Part shown: positions 18,101 through 26,316 of the stretch, piece after piece
Numbering within the stretch: position 1 is the stretch's first letter
Layout: every line of letters begins with the position of its first letter
Made by a program: the position numbers and the translations under genes
Notes under the pieces: generated by a model
What the model was told of the DNA's origin: nothing
Database searches by the model: none
What the model saw: only the letters and a program-made list of their open reading frames with translations
From: an uncultured Duncaniella sp.
GTDB taxonomy: Bacteria; Bacteroidota; Bacteroidia; Bacteroidales; Muribaculaceae
Length of the DNA: 64,000 bases
Direction: 5' to 3'
Assembly (NCBI GenBank): GCA_910589485.1
Contig: CAJUSW010000001.1
Location: forward strand, 340,970-404,969

Positions 18101-18549
18101 ATATAGCCTATCAGCTGCCTGAATTGACAGCCGGCAACCACACAGCCACCCTGAGGGTGTGGGATATAGGCGGAAATTCAGCCACGGCTTCAGTCGATTT
18201 CTATGTCGACCCAATGCAATCACCCAAGATATTTGATGTGTACACCGACGCCAATCCCGCCACTACCGAGGCTAATTTCTATATTGTACATAACCGGCCT
18301 GACGCTATGCTGAGCGTGAGAATCGATATTTACGATATCTCAGGCCGGCTCGTGTGGAGCGACACCACTCGCGGACGTGCCGACATGTACACTACGACTC
18401 CCGTGAAATGGGATCTCACCCACTCGGGAGGGTCACGTGTGGGCCGTGGCATCTACGTTTACCGCGCCACCGTGATCACCGAAGATTCATCGGCCTCGCC
18501 CTCCACATCTTCATCCGTGGCCAAACGCATAGCAGTATCCTCCAACTGA
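15169..18549 (+). CDS. porU: Type IX secretion system sortase PorU
   Basis: 1126-residue gingipain-like (C25) protein. PorU cuts the C-terminal signal of T9SS cargo and joins it to anionic lipopolysaccharide on the surface. A GTG start gives the signal peptide MRIVLLMILSLCGMNVIQA. The N-terminal region has SVLSRGRWVKLSVAETGMHRIS, a PorU signature. The C25 domain spans about 390-760, with the presumed dyad His626 in NYVGHSSITTMG and Cys659 in YYGATCSFVHW. Ig-like domains follow, and the C-terminus (IYDISGRLVWSD ... GRGIYVYRA) is FlgD/T9SS-CTD-like. It is 28 bases after the lysozyme gene. PorV lies at 27929 in this window. Confidence 0.93.
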   Translation: MRIVLLMILSLCGMNVIQAFNPDAYAPSSVLSRGRWVKLSVAETGMHRISLSDLKAWGFDDPSKVRIYGYGGNRIPDYISRGNYIDDLPMVQSEMTPRGLVFYAVGPLTRHDEEDGTHYHTANPYSTHGYYFISDREPHDSRDIITEGTPGASGTPATTFMASVRHESDLENPTQSGHMMLGEDFRFTPTRQFTFSLPGRIEDSTVKMRCSFSAKSSGGVQLTFACNGKTLTPSTADRIPATSDLGASVTARREFDMSGENLRLSITAGPSGTVTYSRLDNITLCYERSIAMPASGVLDFTADNTSVSLTGASSRTTIWDVTDPLNIFRVANSTVQSDGTSWTNDYYGHRHYAAWNIDASLPSPRVAEVLRNQDIHSQPVPDMVIISPAKLRNQAERLATLHAGNHNPLRVYVVSPEEIANEFGSGCCDINAMRRMLKMFHDRGTDGDGHRLQYALLMGSVHYDHRKLSAYRSTGHITVPTWQTDNSTEENFSFSSDDALGILGDNTGLHLEAENMDIAVGRIPAHTESEARVFVDRLISYVKSPRSGQWRNRIMLVADDGNNNIHMTQTEDMEASFRSFPKGRDMTYSKVYVDTYDKIGGVVQLARDKFYNLLNDGVVWWNYVGHSSITTMGAEGLLDLTDINNMYLRHAPFYYGATCSFVHWDGDEYSGLEMLTLSESGGVIGGISATRSVYITRNGILTVALGKELFDTDSNGMMRPIGEVLRRSKNRIGADSNKLRYVLLGDPAMRIAFPDNIATLDSINGSVVVPDDGSADPLVISALGTTVLKGSICSATGTPLDSFNGYIDLTLYDAERSFTTQGRESDETMVYEEQGDRLYSGRAKVTAGKWECSLILPPEIADNFRNATLSMYAQSDDESLSAVGVNREFYVYGYDENAVIDEQSPVIEAMYLNHESFRNGDAVNPSPMLIARVSDDTGLNMSLSGIGHQMTVRIDNDLSFNDVSSSFIPASDGSPSGDIAYQLPELTAGNHTATLRVWDIGGNSATASVDFYVDPMQSPKIFDVYTDANPATTEANFYIVHNRPDAMLSVRIDIYDISGRLVWSDTTRGRADMYTTTPVKWDLTHSGGSRVGRGIYVYRATVITEDSSASPSTSSSVAKRIAVSSN

Positions 18550-18657
18550 CGCCCTGCGATCCTTTTTTTATCCATTTTTGTGAACTTTTTCATAATTTAA
18601 GTATTATATATAAATGTGAACCACATCTCATAGTGTATTCCCTAACATAATATATTT

Positions 18658-19191
18658 ATGAAAAAGTTGTTTTTATCATTTGCCGTATTAGCGGCAGTCG
18701 CTGCCACTTCATGCGGCACATCCGAGAAAAAAGCTGAGGATGAAGGTGCCGCAATCAAGGCAAAGATTGAAAATTGCACTAACCCCGACAGCCTTAAGGT
18801 GTACGTAAACCAGGCCAAGGAGTATGCTGCCAAACTTGTAAAGGACGGCGATGACAAGGCCGCACAGGCATATCTCGATGAGGTAGCCCCCGCTATCCAG
18901 GCTAAGGATCCTTCCGCAACCGATATCTTCTCCAATCTTAAAGAGAAGGCCGACAGTGCTGTCACCGACGCCAAGAACGCTGTGGACAGCGCCGCCACCA
19001 AAACAGGCGAAGCCGTAAAAGGTGCCGTGGATGCTACCAAGGAAAAGACTTCGGAGGTGGTAGAAGCCGGCAAGGACAAGGCTTCGGAAGTAGGCAAAGC
19101 CGTATCCGACAAGGCTTCAGAGGTAAAGCAGAAGACTGCCGATGCCGTACAGTCAGGTGCCGACAAGGTTAAGGAAGCCTTGGGCAAATAA
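18658..19191 (+). CDS. Lipoprotein with LEA/apolipoprotein-like helical repeats
   Basis: 177-residue lipoprotein; lipobox ATSC, then an acidic-basic helical region. From about residue 95 to the end it repeats 11-residue-like amphipathic units rich in Ala, Lys, Asp, Thr and Val (KADSAVTDAKNAVDSAATK, TKEKTSEVVEAGKDKASEVG, DKASEVKQKTADAVQSGADK). This resembles late-embryogenesis-abundant proteins and YtxH/apolipoprotein helices, linked in other organisms to membrane binding or desiccation and stress protection. No function is established here. It stands alone, ahead of a strong terminator, in a converging pair with rel. Confidence 0.85.
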   Translation: MKKLFLSFAVLAAVAATSCGTSEKKAEDEGAAIKAKIENCTNPDSLKVYVNQAKEYAAKLVKDGDDKAAQAYLDEVAPAIQAKDPSATDIFSNLKEKADSAVTDAKNAVDSAATKTGEAVKGAVDATKEKTSEVVEAGKDKASEVGKAVSDKASEVKQKTADAVQSGADKVKEALGK

Positions 19192-19215
19192 GGGTACTGA
19201 CTGACCAATGACATC

Positions 19216-19255
19216 TAAAAAAATGTTTCCGGCACATGCCGGAAACATTTTTTCG
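19216..19255. terminator. Bidirectional terminator between the lipoprotein gene and rel
   Basis: AAATGTTTCCGGCA (19221-19234) pairs with TGCCGGAAACATTT (19237-19250), a 14-bp stem with a two-base nominal loop. There is an A run before and a T run after, so it can stop transcription from both converging genes. Confidence 0.9.
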
Positions 19256-19280
19256 TTTCTGATATTCTGCAGTACAGCTC

Positions 19281-21545
19281 TTATTTCATTCGGTCGGCAC
19301 GCTTTACTCCATTTATCTTCAATACCTTGGAACACAAACCATCCACCTGGGCAGTGTCAGTGACCTTGACATCGAGATAACATGTGAACACCTCGCCCTT
19401 GGCCTCGATGTTAAGGCGACGTATGTCGATATCGAGCGTGCTCGATATCATGCCGGTCAACTCCTGGAGTATGCCGTGCCTGTCAATACCCTCAATAAGG
19501 ATATTGGCTATGAATTCCCTCGACACACTGTCCCACTTCACGGCCAGAATACGGTCGCCATGGCCCGCCTTCAGTTTCTGAGCATGAGGACATGTGAGAG
19601 CGTGTATCTCCACTCCACCTTCATAGGTCAGAAATCCCATGACATCATCACCAGGAATAGGCCGGCAACAATCGGCGAGAGAGAAGTTGCGTTCCGATCC
19701 GTCGTCATGGAGTATATACGTCTCCTTGGGATTGATCTTGGGCCGATCGGCACGGTCATGGCCCTCGGATTCGGATTTATGGTTTCCGCGCTTACGATTG
19801 GTCTTTCCACCAAAACCCAGCCGGAACAGTCGGCTCACAAGCGATTTCGCACCACTCGAAGTATTCACATTGAGGTAATCGTCAATGGAAGCCTCGCCCG
19901 AACCGAGCTTCAGGAACAGTTCTTCGCGGGTCTGCACCTGATACCTTCCGAGTATCTTGGTTATGACGTCGTTGTTGAGTATGATATTGTTGTCATCGAG
20001 GAATTTCTCAAATATCTTCCGCCCCTCCTCGACAAACGGTTGCTGCACCCTGCGCAATTCCTTACGCAAGCGGGTCTTGCCCTTGGCGGTCGACAGGAAC
20101 GACATCCACTCAGGTTTAGGGGTCTGCGACTGTGATGTCAACACCTCAACCTGATCTCCTGAATTGAGTTTCTGCGACAACGGCACGAGCTTATGGTTAA
20201 CCTTTCCGGCAATGCAATGGTTGCCAATCTCGGAGTGCAACGTATAGGCCACATCGAGCACCGTGGCACCGGCCGGAAGCGTGAGCAACTCGCCCTTGGG
20301 GGTGAACACCACAATCTCGCTCGAGAAAAGATTCAACTTGAGCGTATCAAGAAAGTCTATGGCATTAGGGTTGGGATCATCAAGGATATCCTTGATGGTT
20401 CGCAACCACACCGTCAGTTCGCTCTCCTCCTCCGACTCGCCACCAATCTTATATTTCCAATGGGCTGCAAATCCCTTCTCGGCAATCTCGTCCATCTTGC
20501 GCGAGCGTATCTGCACTTCCACCCAATTACCGTCAGGCCCCATGAGCGTGACATGCAATGCCTGATAGCCATTGGCCTTGGGCACAGTGATCCAGTCGCG
20601 GATACGGTCGGGGTGCGGTCGGTACAGATCGGTCAACGCCGCATATATGCGGTAGCACATCTCCTTCTCCCCCACTCCCTCAGGCGCATCAAATATGATA
20701 CGCATGGCATACAGGTCATACACCTCATCGAACGGTATATGCTTAGTCTCCATCTTGCGCCATATCGAGTACACCGATTTAACTCGCGCCTTGGCCTCGT
20801 AGGTGAGGCCCATGCGGGCGAGTTGCTGATGGATGGGTGCCGCAAAATTATTGTACACCATCTCGCGCTTCTCCTCGCTACCCTTGAGCAACGAGGCTAT
20901 ACGGTCGTATTCGGCCGGATGCTCAAACTTGAAGCTGAGATCCTCAAGCTCGGTCTTGATGCCAAAGAGACCCAACCTGTGGGCGAGCGGAGCATAGATA
21001 TAGAGTGTCTCTCCGGCAATCTTATACTGCTTGTTGGGAGCCATGGAGCCGAGTGTGCGCATGTTATGAAGACGGTCGGCCATCTTTATAAGCACCACTC
21101 GTATATCCTGACTCATGGTGAGCAACAGTTTACGGAAATTCTCAGCCTGAGCCGACGCCCTGTCACCGAATATACCTCCCGAGATCTTGGTGAGTCCGGC
21201 CACCAATTCGGCTATCTTCTTGCCAAACTGTTGCTCGATATCCTCGACCCTGTACTCGGTGTCCTCCACCACATCATGAAGCAACGCGGCGCATATCGAC
21301 GTGGATCCCAGACCTATCTCGCGCGACGCAATCTTAGCCACCGCTATAGGATGCAGGATGTAAGGCTCGCCCGAACGGCGCCTCACTCCTTCATGGGCCT
21401 GGCGGGCAAACTTGAACGCACGCTTGATTATATCCACCTTCTTGCGGTGGTTGCTTGACACATACCCTTGCAGGAGGTCGTCAAACTCACTGTCGATGAG
21501 CTGACGTTCCTCCTCAGGTGTAAGATTATATGGTTTGGAATCCAT
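19281..21545 (-). CDS. rel: Bifunctional (p)ppGpp synthetase/hydrolase (RelA/SpoT family)
   Basis: 754-residue long RSH enzyme controlling the stringent response. Domains in order: HD hydrolase (about 25-180, with ALLHDVVEDTEY near residue 90 and KMADRLHNMRTL, so hydrolysis should be intact), synthetase (about 240-370, with RVKSVYSIWRKM, YDLYAMRIIF, PKANGYQALHVTL and EVQIRS), TGS (about 415-475, VVFTPKGELLTLPAGATVLD), a helical/zinc-finger middle with CCRPIPGDD and HALTCPHAQ, and a C-terminal ACT domain. It lies 62 bases after manC on the same strand and may share its transcript. An intact HD site argues for a SpoT/Rel-type bifunctional enzyme, not a synthesis-only RelA. Confidence 0.96.
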   Translation of the reverse strand: MDSKPYNLTPEEERQLIDSEFDDLLQGYVSSNHRKKVDIIKRAFKFARQAHEGVRRRSGEPYILHPIAVAKIASREIGLGSTSICAALLHDVVEDTEYRVEDIEQQFGKKIAELVAGLTKISGGIFGDRASAQAENFRKLLLTMSQDIRVVLIKMADRLHNMRTLGSMAPNKQYKIAGETLYIYAPLAHRLGLFGIKTELEDLSFKFEHPAEYDRIASLLKGSEEKREMVYNNFAAPIHQQLARMGLTYEAKARVKSVYSIWRKMETKHIPFDEVYDLYAMRIIFDAPEGVGEKEMCYRIYAALTDLYRPHPDRIRDWITVPKANGYQALHVTLMGPDGNWVEVQIRSRKMDEIAEKGFAAHWKYKIGGESEEESELTVWLRTIKDILDDPNPNAIDFLDTLKLNLFSSEIVVFTPKGELLTLPAGATVLDVAYTLHSEIGNHCIAGKVNHKLVPLSQKLNSGDQVEVLTSQSQTPKPEWMSFLSTAKGKTRLRKELRRVQQPFVEEGRKIFEKFLDDNNIILNNDVITKILGRYQVQTREELFLKLGSGEASIDDYLNVNTSSGAKSLVSRLFRLGFGGKTNRKRGNHKSESEGHDRADRPKINPKETYILHDDGSERNFSLADCCRPIPGDDVMGFLTYEGGVEIHALTCPHAQKLKAGHGDRILAVKWDSVSREFIANILIEGIDRHGILQELTGMISSTLDIDIRRLNIEAKGEVFTCYLDVKVTDTAQVDGLCSKVLKINGVKRADRMK

Positions 21546-21607
21546 GGTGAGGGACAGAGATAAGGTGGATGTATATTGGGAGATATGTGAGTAGTCAGAC
21601 AGGGGCT

Positions 21608-22687
21608 TTAGAGATATTTCTCGTCGAAGCGTATCTTCACGTCATTGACCATCTGCTTGATGCGTTGCTCCTCCGATTTGGGACATATCAGCAACACATC
21701 ACCGGCATCGGCCACGATATAATCCTTGAGACCGTGGGCCACAACGAGTTTTCCGGCCGGAGTCACGAATATATTTCTCTCCGACTCATAAGCTACCAGG
21801 CCGGCACCCTGCGACACGTTGTCATTGTCGTCCTTGGGAGAATTGTCATACAGCGCGCCCCATGTACCCAGATCGTTCCATCCGAAACGGGCGCTCTCCA
21901 CGTACACGTTATCGGCCTTCTCCATCACGGCATAGTCAATGGAATTGGCGGGACAAGCCTCGAAGTTCTGCTTGATGAACTCGGTCTCGTTGGCTGTGCC
22001 GAACAGCCCCTCTCCCTTGTCGAAAAGGACAGTCAGGTCGGAATCATACTTGCGCAAAGCCTCGATTATGACCGATGCGCGCCATATGAATATCCCCGCA
22101 TTCCACAGGAACTCGCCCGAGTCAAGAAACACTTTGGCCAGCTCGAGATTGGGTTTCTCAGTGAAAGTCTTCACCTTATTGATGTCGTGCCCCACGGGAG
22201 CGCCCACCTGTATATAGCCGTATCCTGTCTCGGGCCTCACCGGCGTGATGCCGAGTGTGAGCAGAGCATCGTTATTCTCGACAAACTCGAATCCGCGCTC
22301 CACACATTCGCAATAGATGGCATCGCCCGTGATGAGATGATCGCTCGGAGCCACTATCATCGACGCCTGAGGGTCAAGCGCGGCAATATGGTAAGCGGCC
22401 CAGGCGATACAGGGCGCGGTGTTGCGCCTGGCCGGTTCGAGAAGGATATTATGGGGAAGCACGTCGGGCAACTGCTCACGGATGAGTGACGCATATTTCT
22501 CATTGGTCACAACCACGATATTTTCCTTCGGGACAAGAGGAAGAATACGGTCGTAGGACATCTGAAGGAGCGAACGTCCCGTCCCCAGGAAGTCGATGAA
22601 CTGCTTGGGACGATCCTCTCGGGAATAAGGCCAAAAACGGCTTCCTACGCCTCCACACATTATAACACAATAGCGATGAGAATTCAT
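21608..22687 (-). CDS. manC: Mannose-1-phosphate guanylyltransferase
   Basis: 359-residue cytoplasmic nucleotidyltransferase making GDP-mannose from GTP and mannose-1-phosphate, the precursor of GDP-fucose and of mannose in surface polysaccharides. It has MCGGVGSRFWPYSRE followed by RPKQFIDFLG (nucleotide-binding loop), EPARRNTAPCIAWAAY, MIVAPSDHLI, GYGYIQVG and FTEKPNLELA. It is the short form, with no C-terminal mannose-6-phosphate isomerase domain. It precedes rel on the same strand. Confidence 0.95.
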   Translation of the reverse strand: MNSHRYCVIMCGGVGSRFWPYSREDRPKQFIDFLGTGRSLLQMSYDRILPLVPKENIVVVTNEKYASLIREQLPDVLPHNILLEPARRNTAPCIAWAAYHIAALDPQASMIVAPSDHLITGDAIYCECVERGFEFVENNDALLTLGITPVRPETGYGYIQVGAPVGHDINKVKTFTEKPNLELAKVFLDSGEFLWNAGIFIWRASVIIEALRKYDSDLTVLFDKGEGLFGTANETEFIKQNFEACPANSIDYAVMEKADNVYVESARFGWNDLGTWGALYDNSPKDDNDNVSQGAGLVAYESERNIFVTPAGKLVVAHGLKDYIVADAGDVLLICPKSEEQRIKQMVNDVKIRFDEKYL

Positions 22688-22849
22688 AGTTGAACAAGAG
22701 ATTTGTGACGCCCGGCTACATTTTTATCTGCTGATACTTGCATAAAAGCTACCAATGACCGCGCGATGCTATTTATAAAATTTTTATGACCGCTAAGTTA
22801 ATAAAAAACTCACGGTAATTCAAGTTAGATTTTTTTGTTTTTACGTTAG

Positions 22850-24064
22850 TCACCTTTCCTGCGGCAATGAACGCGAGGAGATGAATCCGGAAATAAATCC
22901 TATCACCAGCACTACTCCGGCCGTCACCAGGATATCGGACGTGGCAAGACGGCAAGGATAATAACTTATTGACAGTTGAGAGGGGTCCCCTCCGAGCGAG
23001 ATGATGCCGAAATGCTGCTGCATAAGGCAGAGGAATATACCGGTCACCAACCCTATGGCTCCGCCCAGCAACGCGATGAACATGCCCTCGTAGAGAAACA
23101 TGCGCCTCAACATTGCGCGCGATGCGCCCATTGCCGTGAATATGCGCAGATTGTCCTCCTTCTCGATAATGAGCATCGACATCGTGGACAGGATGTTGAA
23201 CGATGCCATCATGAGCACAAACAGCAACATGAGGAATGTGATCCACTTCTCGATCTGAATCATGCGGAACGACGAGTCCTGCTGACCGAGACGGTCGGCC
23301 ACCACATATCCGTCACCGAGCACCGCTCCGATAGCTGCCACAACCTCGTCAGAATCATGATCCGATGCAACAGATATGTCGAGCGACGTGGCCTCGGTAG
23401 TGTAATCGAACAGTTCCCTGGCAGCCTGAAGCGGTATGAACACCAGGTCCTCATCATATTCGGCCTGGTTGGTCTGAAACACTCCGCTCACCATCAAGGT
23501 ATCGGTGCGGAATGCGGCCATGGGAAACGCCGGATTTATGCGGCCCAGGCGCCTTGGTGCTGTGAGCAGAAACGAGCTCTCATACGATGGACGGGCGCCG
23601 GTGTTGACGGCCACGCCCACACTCAGGAGTGCGCAATCACGCCCTACGGCCCTGTCGACCATCTCGCCGTCGATAACCAGATCGGCTATCGACGATACCG
23701 ATGAATAATCCTCGTCGATACCCCTCACCCTCACCGGCATCTGCTCACCGTTGCTCACAGCCAGTGCCTTCTGCTCGATCACCCTTTTCACGTCGGCCAC
23801 TCCGTCGATACCGGCAATGACGGTGCACAGCGAGTCGCCGTTATACATCACCTCGCCGTAAGGGAGTGTCACCTTTATGTCAGGGTCGATCGCCGAAAGT
23901 CTTTCCGACGCAAGATCGGTGAACCCGTTGAACACCGACATCACACACACCATTGCCATGGTGGCAACAGCAATGCCCGCCATCGATATCATGGATATGA
24001 TATTGACGGCGGCATGGCTTTTCTTAGCGAGCAGATAGCGTAAGGCTACGCGCAGTGCAAGCAT
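22850..24064 (-). CDS. FtsX-like ABC transporter permease (LolC/LolE type)
   Basis: 404-residue inner-membrane permease. An N-terminal helix (VNIISMISMAGIAVATMAMVCVMSVFNG, about 18-45) is followed by a large periplasmic MacB-type domain (about 50-265) and three C-terminal helices (LMLLFVLMMASFNILSTMSML; EGMFIALLGGAIGLVTGIFL; ILVTAGVVLVIGFISGFISS). This is the topology of the lipoprotein-releasing permeases that hand lipoproteins to LolA. The ATPase is not in the window. It lies 44 bases after rbfA, so it is likely cotranscribed with it. A lipoprotein-sorting role fits the many lipoproteins here but is inferred from family resemblance. Confidence 0.9.
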   Translation of the reverse strand: MLALRVALRYLLAKKSHAAVNIISMISMAGIAVATMAMVCVMSVFNGFTDLASERLSAIDPDIKVTLPYGEVMYNGDSLCTVIAGIDGVADVKRVIEQKALAVSNGEQMPVRVRGIDEDYSSVSSIADLVIDGEMVDRAVGRDCALLSVGVAVNTGARPSYESSFLLTAPRRLGRINPAFPMAAFRTDTLMVSGVFQTNQAEYDEDLVFIPLQAARELFDYTTEATSLDISVASDHDSDEVVAAIGAVLGDGYVVADRLGQQDSSFRMIQIEKWITFLMLLFVLMMASFNILSTMSMLIIEKEDNLRIFTAMGASRAMLRRMFLYEGMFIALLGGAIGLVTGIFLCLMQQHFGIISLGGDPSQLSISYYPCRLATSDILVTAGVVLVIGFISGFISSRSLPQER

Positions 24065-24108
24065 GATGGGGCTGAGTGGATCATATACATGCGGAAGAGC
24101 ATGTAACG

Positions 24109-24444
24109 TTACTTCCCGAGCAATTTATCGATGTTCTCGATATAATCGAGCGAATCATCGATGTAGAAACTCAGCTCAGGACACTTTCTTAACTGGAACC
24201 TCACACGCTGAGCCAGTTCGTAACGTATGGTCTTGGCACTTGCTGTGATGCTCTCGAGCAACTCCTGAGACTTCTCGGCAGGGAATATCGAGAGGTACAC
24301 CTTGGCGATGCTCAGATCGGGCGACACGCGCACTGCGCTCACCGATACCAGCACACCATGGGTCTTTGCGGTCTGCTGGCGGAATATTTCGCTGAGGTCC
24401 TTCTGCAGGAGCCTCGCTATTTTGGCTTGTCGTGTTGTTTCCAT
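24109..24444 (-). CDS. rbfA: Ribosome-binding factor A
   Basis: 111-residue KH-like protein that helps 16S rRNA 5'-end maturation and 30S assembly, especially in the cold. The family pattern is clear: RQAKIARLLQKDLSEIFRQ at the start, VSVSAVRVSPDLSIAKVYLSIFP in the centre, and the RYELAQRVRFQLRKCPELSFYIDDSLDYIENIDKLL ending. Length is typical. It follows serS by 46 bases on the same strand. Confidence 0.95.
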   Translation of the reverse strand: METTRQAKIARLLQKDLSEIFRQQTAKTHGVLVSVSAVRVSPDLSIAKVYLSIFPAEKSQELLESITASAKTIRYELAQRVRFQLRKCPELSFYIDDSLDYIENIDKLLGK

Positions 24445-24490
24445 ATTCTATTATATTTGTATCTGAGGATACAACAATCGATTGATTCGA

Positions 24491-25762
24491 TTAGTTGATG
24501 ATATCAAAACCTGTGTACTTGCGCAGACACTCGGGAACCACGATACCCTCGGGGGTCTGGTTGTTCTCAAGCAGCGCGGCCATAATGCGCGGGAGGGCAA
24601 GGGCCGAACCGTTGAGTGTGTGGCACAGGTGGGTCTTCTTGTCGTCACCACGGTAACGGCACTTCAGGCGGTTGGCCTGATAGGTCTCGAAATTGGATAC
24701 CGAGGACACCTCGAGCCAGCGGCCCTGGGCAGCTGAATATACCTCGAAGTCAAATGTGATGGACGAGGTGAAGCTCATGTCACCACCACACAGGCGCAGA
24801 ATGTGCCAGGGCAATCCGAGACTCTCAAGCAGTCCCTGCACGTGGTCCTTCATCTCCTCAAGAGCGGCGTAGGAGTTCTCGGGTTTCTCGATACGCACGA
24901 TTTCCACCTTGTCAAACTGGTGGAGACGGTTGAGACCGCGCACATCCTTGCCGTAGCTTCCTGCCTCACGACGGAAACATGCCGAGTAGGCGCAATTCTT
25001 GATGGGAAGCTGATCGCCGGGTATGATCACGTCGCGGTAAAGATTGGTGACAGGCACCTCGGCTGTAGGGATGAGATAGAGTTTGTCCTCATTGATGAAG
25101 TACATCTGTCCCTCCTTGTCGGGGAGCTGGCCTGTGCCGTAGCCCGAAGCTTCGTTCACCACGTAGGGAGGCTGTATCTCGAGATAACCGGCCTCGGAAG
25201 CACGGTCGAGGAAGAATTGGATGAGTGCGCGCTGGAGCTTGGCACCCTTGCCGATATATACAGGGAAGCCCGGGCCTGTGATCTTGACACCAAGGTCAAA
25301 GTTGATGAGATTGTACTTTTTGGCGAGGTCCCAGTGGGGCATGGCATCGGCGGGAAGTTCGGGCATAGGGCCACCGGTCTTCTCCACCACATTATCCTCG
25401 GCGGTAAGGCCCTCGGGCACCATGTCGCAGGGCACGTTAGGAATACCGAGCAGGATATCGCGGATAGCCTTCTCAGTGATGGCGAGGCTCTCGGACAGTT
25501 CCTTCTGCTTCTCCTTCAACTGGGCTACCTCCTTCTTGGCCTCGTCGGCCTCCTCCTTTTTACCCTCCTTCATCAGACGGCCTATCGAGTCGGCCTTCTT
25601 CTTGAGTTCGGCGGCGAGGGTATCGCTCTTATATTGCAGATTCTTGCGCTGGTCATCGTAATCGACCACATCATTCACTCCCTGTTTGCCGTCGAAACCT
25701 TTCACGGCGAGGCGCGCTATCACGCGTTCGGGATCCTCTTTTATCTGTTGTAAAGTAAGCAT
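24491..25762 (-). CDS. serS: Seryl-tRNA synthetase
   Basis: 423-residue class II aminoacyl-tRNA synthetase charging tRNA-Ser. I chose the ATG at 25762 (MLTLQQIKEDPERVIARL), which matches the conserved SerRS N-terminus; an ATG at 25804 adds a non-conserved MHNPEVFQKTTTHT that would run into the upstream gene. A long coiled-coil arm spans about 25-105, rich in Lys/Glu. Class II motifs include GTGQLPDKEGQMYFI, YSACFRREAGSYGKDVRGLNRLHQFDKVE (motif 2), and NGSALALPRIMAALLENNQ (motif 3). Confidence 0.97.
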   Translation of the reverse strand: MLTLQQIKEDPERVIARLAVKGFDGKQGVNDVVDYDDQRKNLQYKSDTLAAELKKKADSIGRLMKEGKKEEADEAKKEVAQLKEKQKELSESLAITEKAIRDILLGIPNVPCDMVPEGLTAEDNVVEKTGGPMPELPADAMPHWDLAKKYNLINFDLGVKITGPGFPVYIGKGAKLQRALIQFFLDRASEAGYLEIQPPYVVNEASGYGTGQLPDKEGQMYFINEDKLYLIPTAEVPVTNLYRDVIIPGDQLPIKNCAYSACFRREAGSYGKDVRGLNRLHQFDKVEIVRIEKPENSYAALEEMKDHVQGLLESLGLPWHILRLCGGDMSFTSSITFDFEVYSAAQGRWLEVSSVSNFETYQANRLKCRYRGDDKKTHLCHTLNGSALALPRIMAALLENNQTPEGIVVPECLRKYTGFDIIN

Positions 25763-25796
25763 CGTGTGTGTTGTTGTTTTCTGAAAAACCTCAGGA

Positions 25797-26246
25797 TTAT
25801 GCAAGCAGTTCCTTCACTTTGGCCGAGATGACTTTTCCGTCGGCGCGTCCGGCCAGAGCCTTTGAAGCCACGCCCATCACCTTGCCCATCTCCTTAGGAG
25901 AAGTAACACCTGTCTGGGCAATGATCTTCTTAAGTTCCTCGGTGAGTTCGGCCTCGCTGAGCTGCTTGGGCAGATACTCCTCGATCACGGCAGCCTCGGC
26001 CAACTCATTGTCGCGGAGATCCATGCGGTTCTGCTCCTCGTATATCACGGCTGTCTCCTTGCGCTGCTTGGCCATCTTGGCCAGAATCTTCATTGCTGCG
26101 TCATCGGAAAGCGTGCCGTCTCCTCCCTTGGCTGTCTTAGCCTCGAGAAATTCCTTCTTAATGCCACGCAGAGTCTCAAGTCTTACCTTCTCGCGGGCAA
26201 GCATCGCGGCCTTTATATCGGCCGAAATCCTGTCAAATAAGTCCAT
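25797..26246 (-). CDS. GatB/YqeY-domain protein
   Basis: 149-residue cytoplasmic protein made wholly of a YqeY domain: FDRISADIKAAMLAREKVRLETLRGIKKEF at the start and the EYLPKQLSEAELTEELKKIIAQTGVTSPKEMGKVMG block with KVISAKVKELL at the end. The domain is shared with the tRNA-binding tail of GatB; the free-standing form has no firm role but is thought to act in tRNA-dependent amidation or tRNA quality control. It is immediately upstream of serS (34-base gap), consistent with a translation-linked operon. Confidence 0.93.
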   Translation of the reverse strand: MDLFDRISADIKAAMLAREKVRLETLRGIKKEFLEAKTAKGGDGTLSDDAAMKILAKMAKQRKETAVIYEEQNRMDLRDNELAEAAVIEEYLPKQLSEAELTEELKKIIAQTGVTSPKEMGKVMGVASKALAGRADGKVISAKVKELLA

Positions 26247-26286
26247 ATATCTGGTATTTGTTTTGAATCGATGATTTATTATTCTG

Positions 26287-26294
26287 CAAAGTTA
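26287..26294 (-). promoter_or_regulatory. -7 box of the yqeY-serS transcript
   Basis: TAACTTTG on the minus strand matches the TAnnTTTG consensus and predicts a leader of about 30 bases before the ATG at 26246. No good TTTG was seen at the -33 position. Confidence 0.5.
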
Positions 26295-26316
26295 ACACTT
26301 AACAGGGGATTTTTGT

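Noticed and set aside
20193..21458. Open frame of 421 codons on the plus strand inside rel
   Set aside because: It is antisense to the conserved HD and synthetase domains of Rel and shows no recognisable domain.
24457..24474. TTGTATC/GATACAA hairpin just upstream of rbfA as a terminator of serS
   Set aside because: The stem is seven base pairs with no T run, and the gene spacing suggests read-through.
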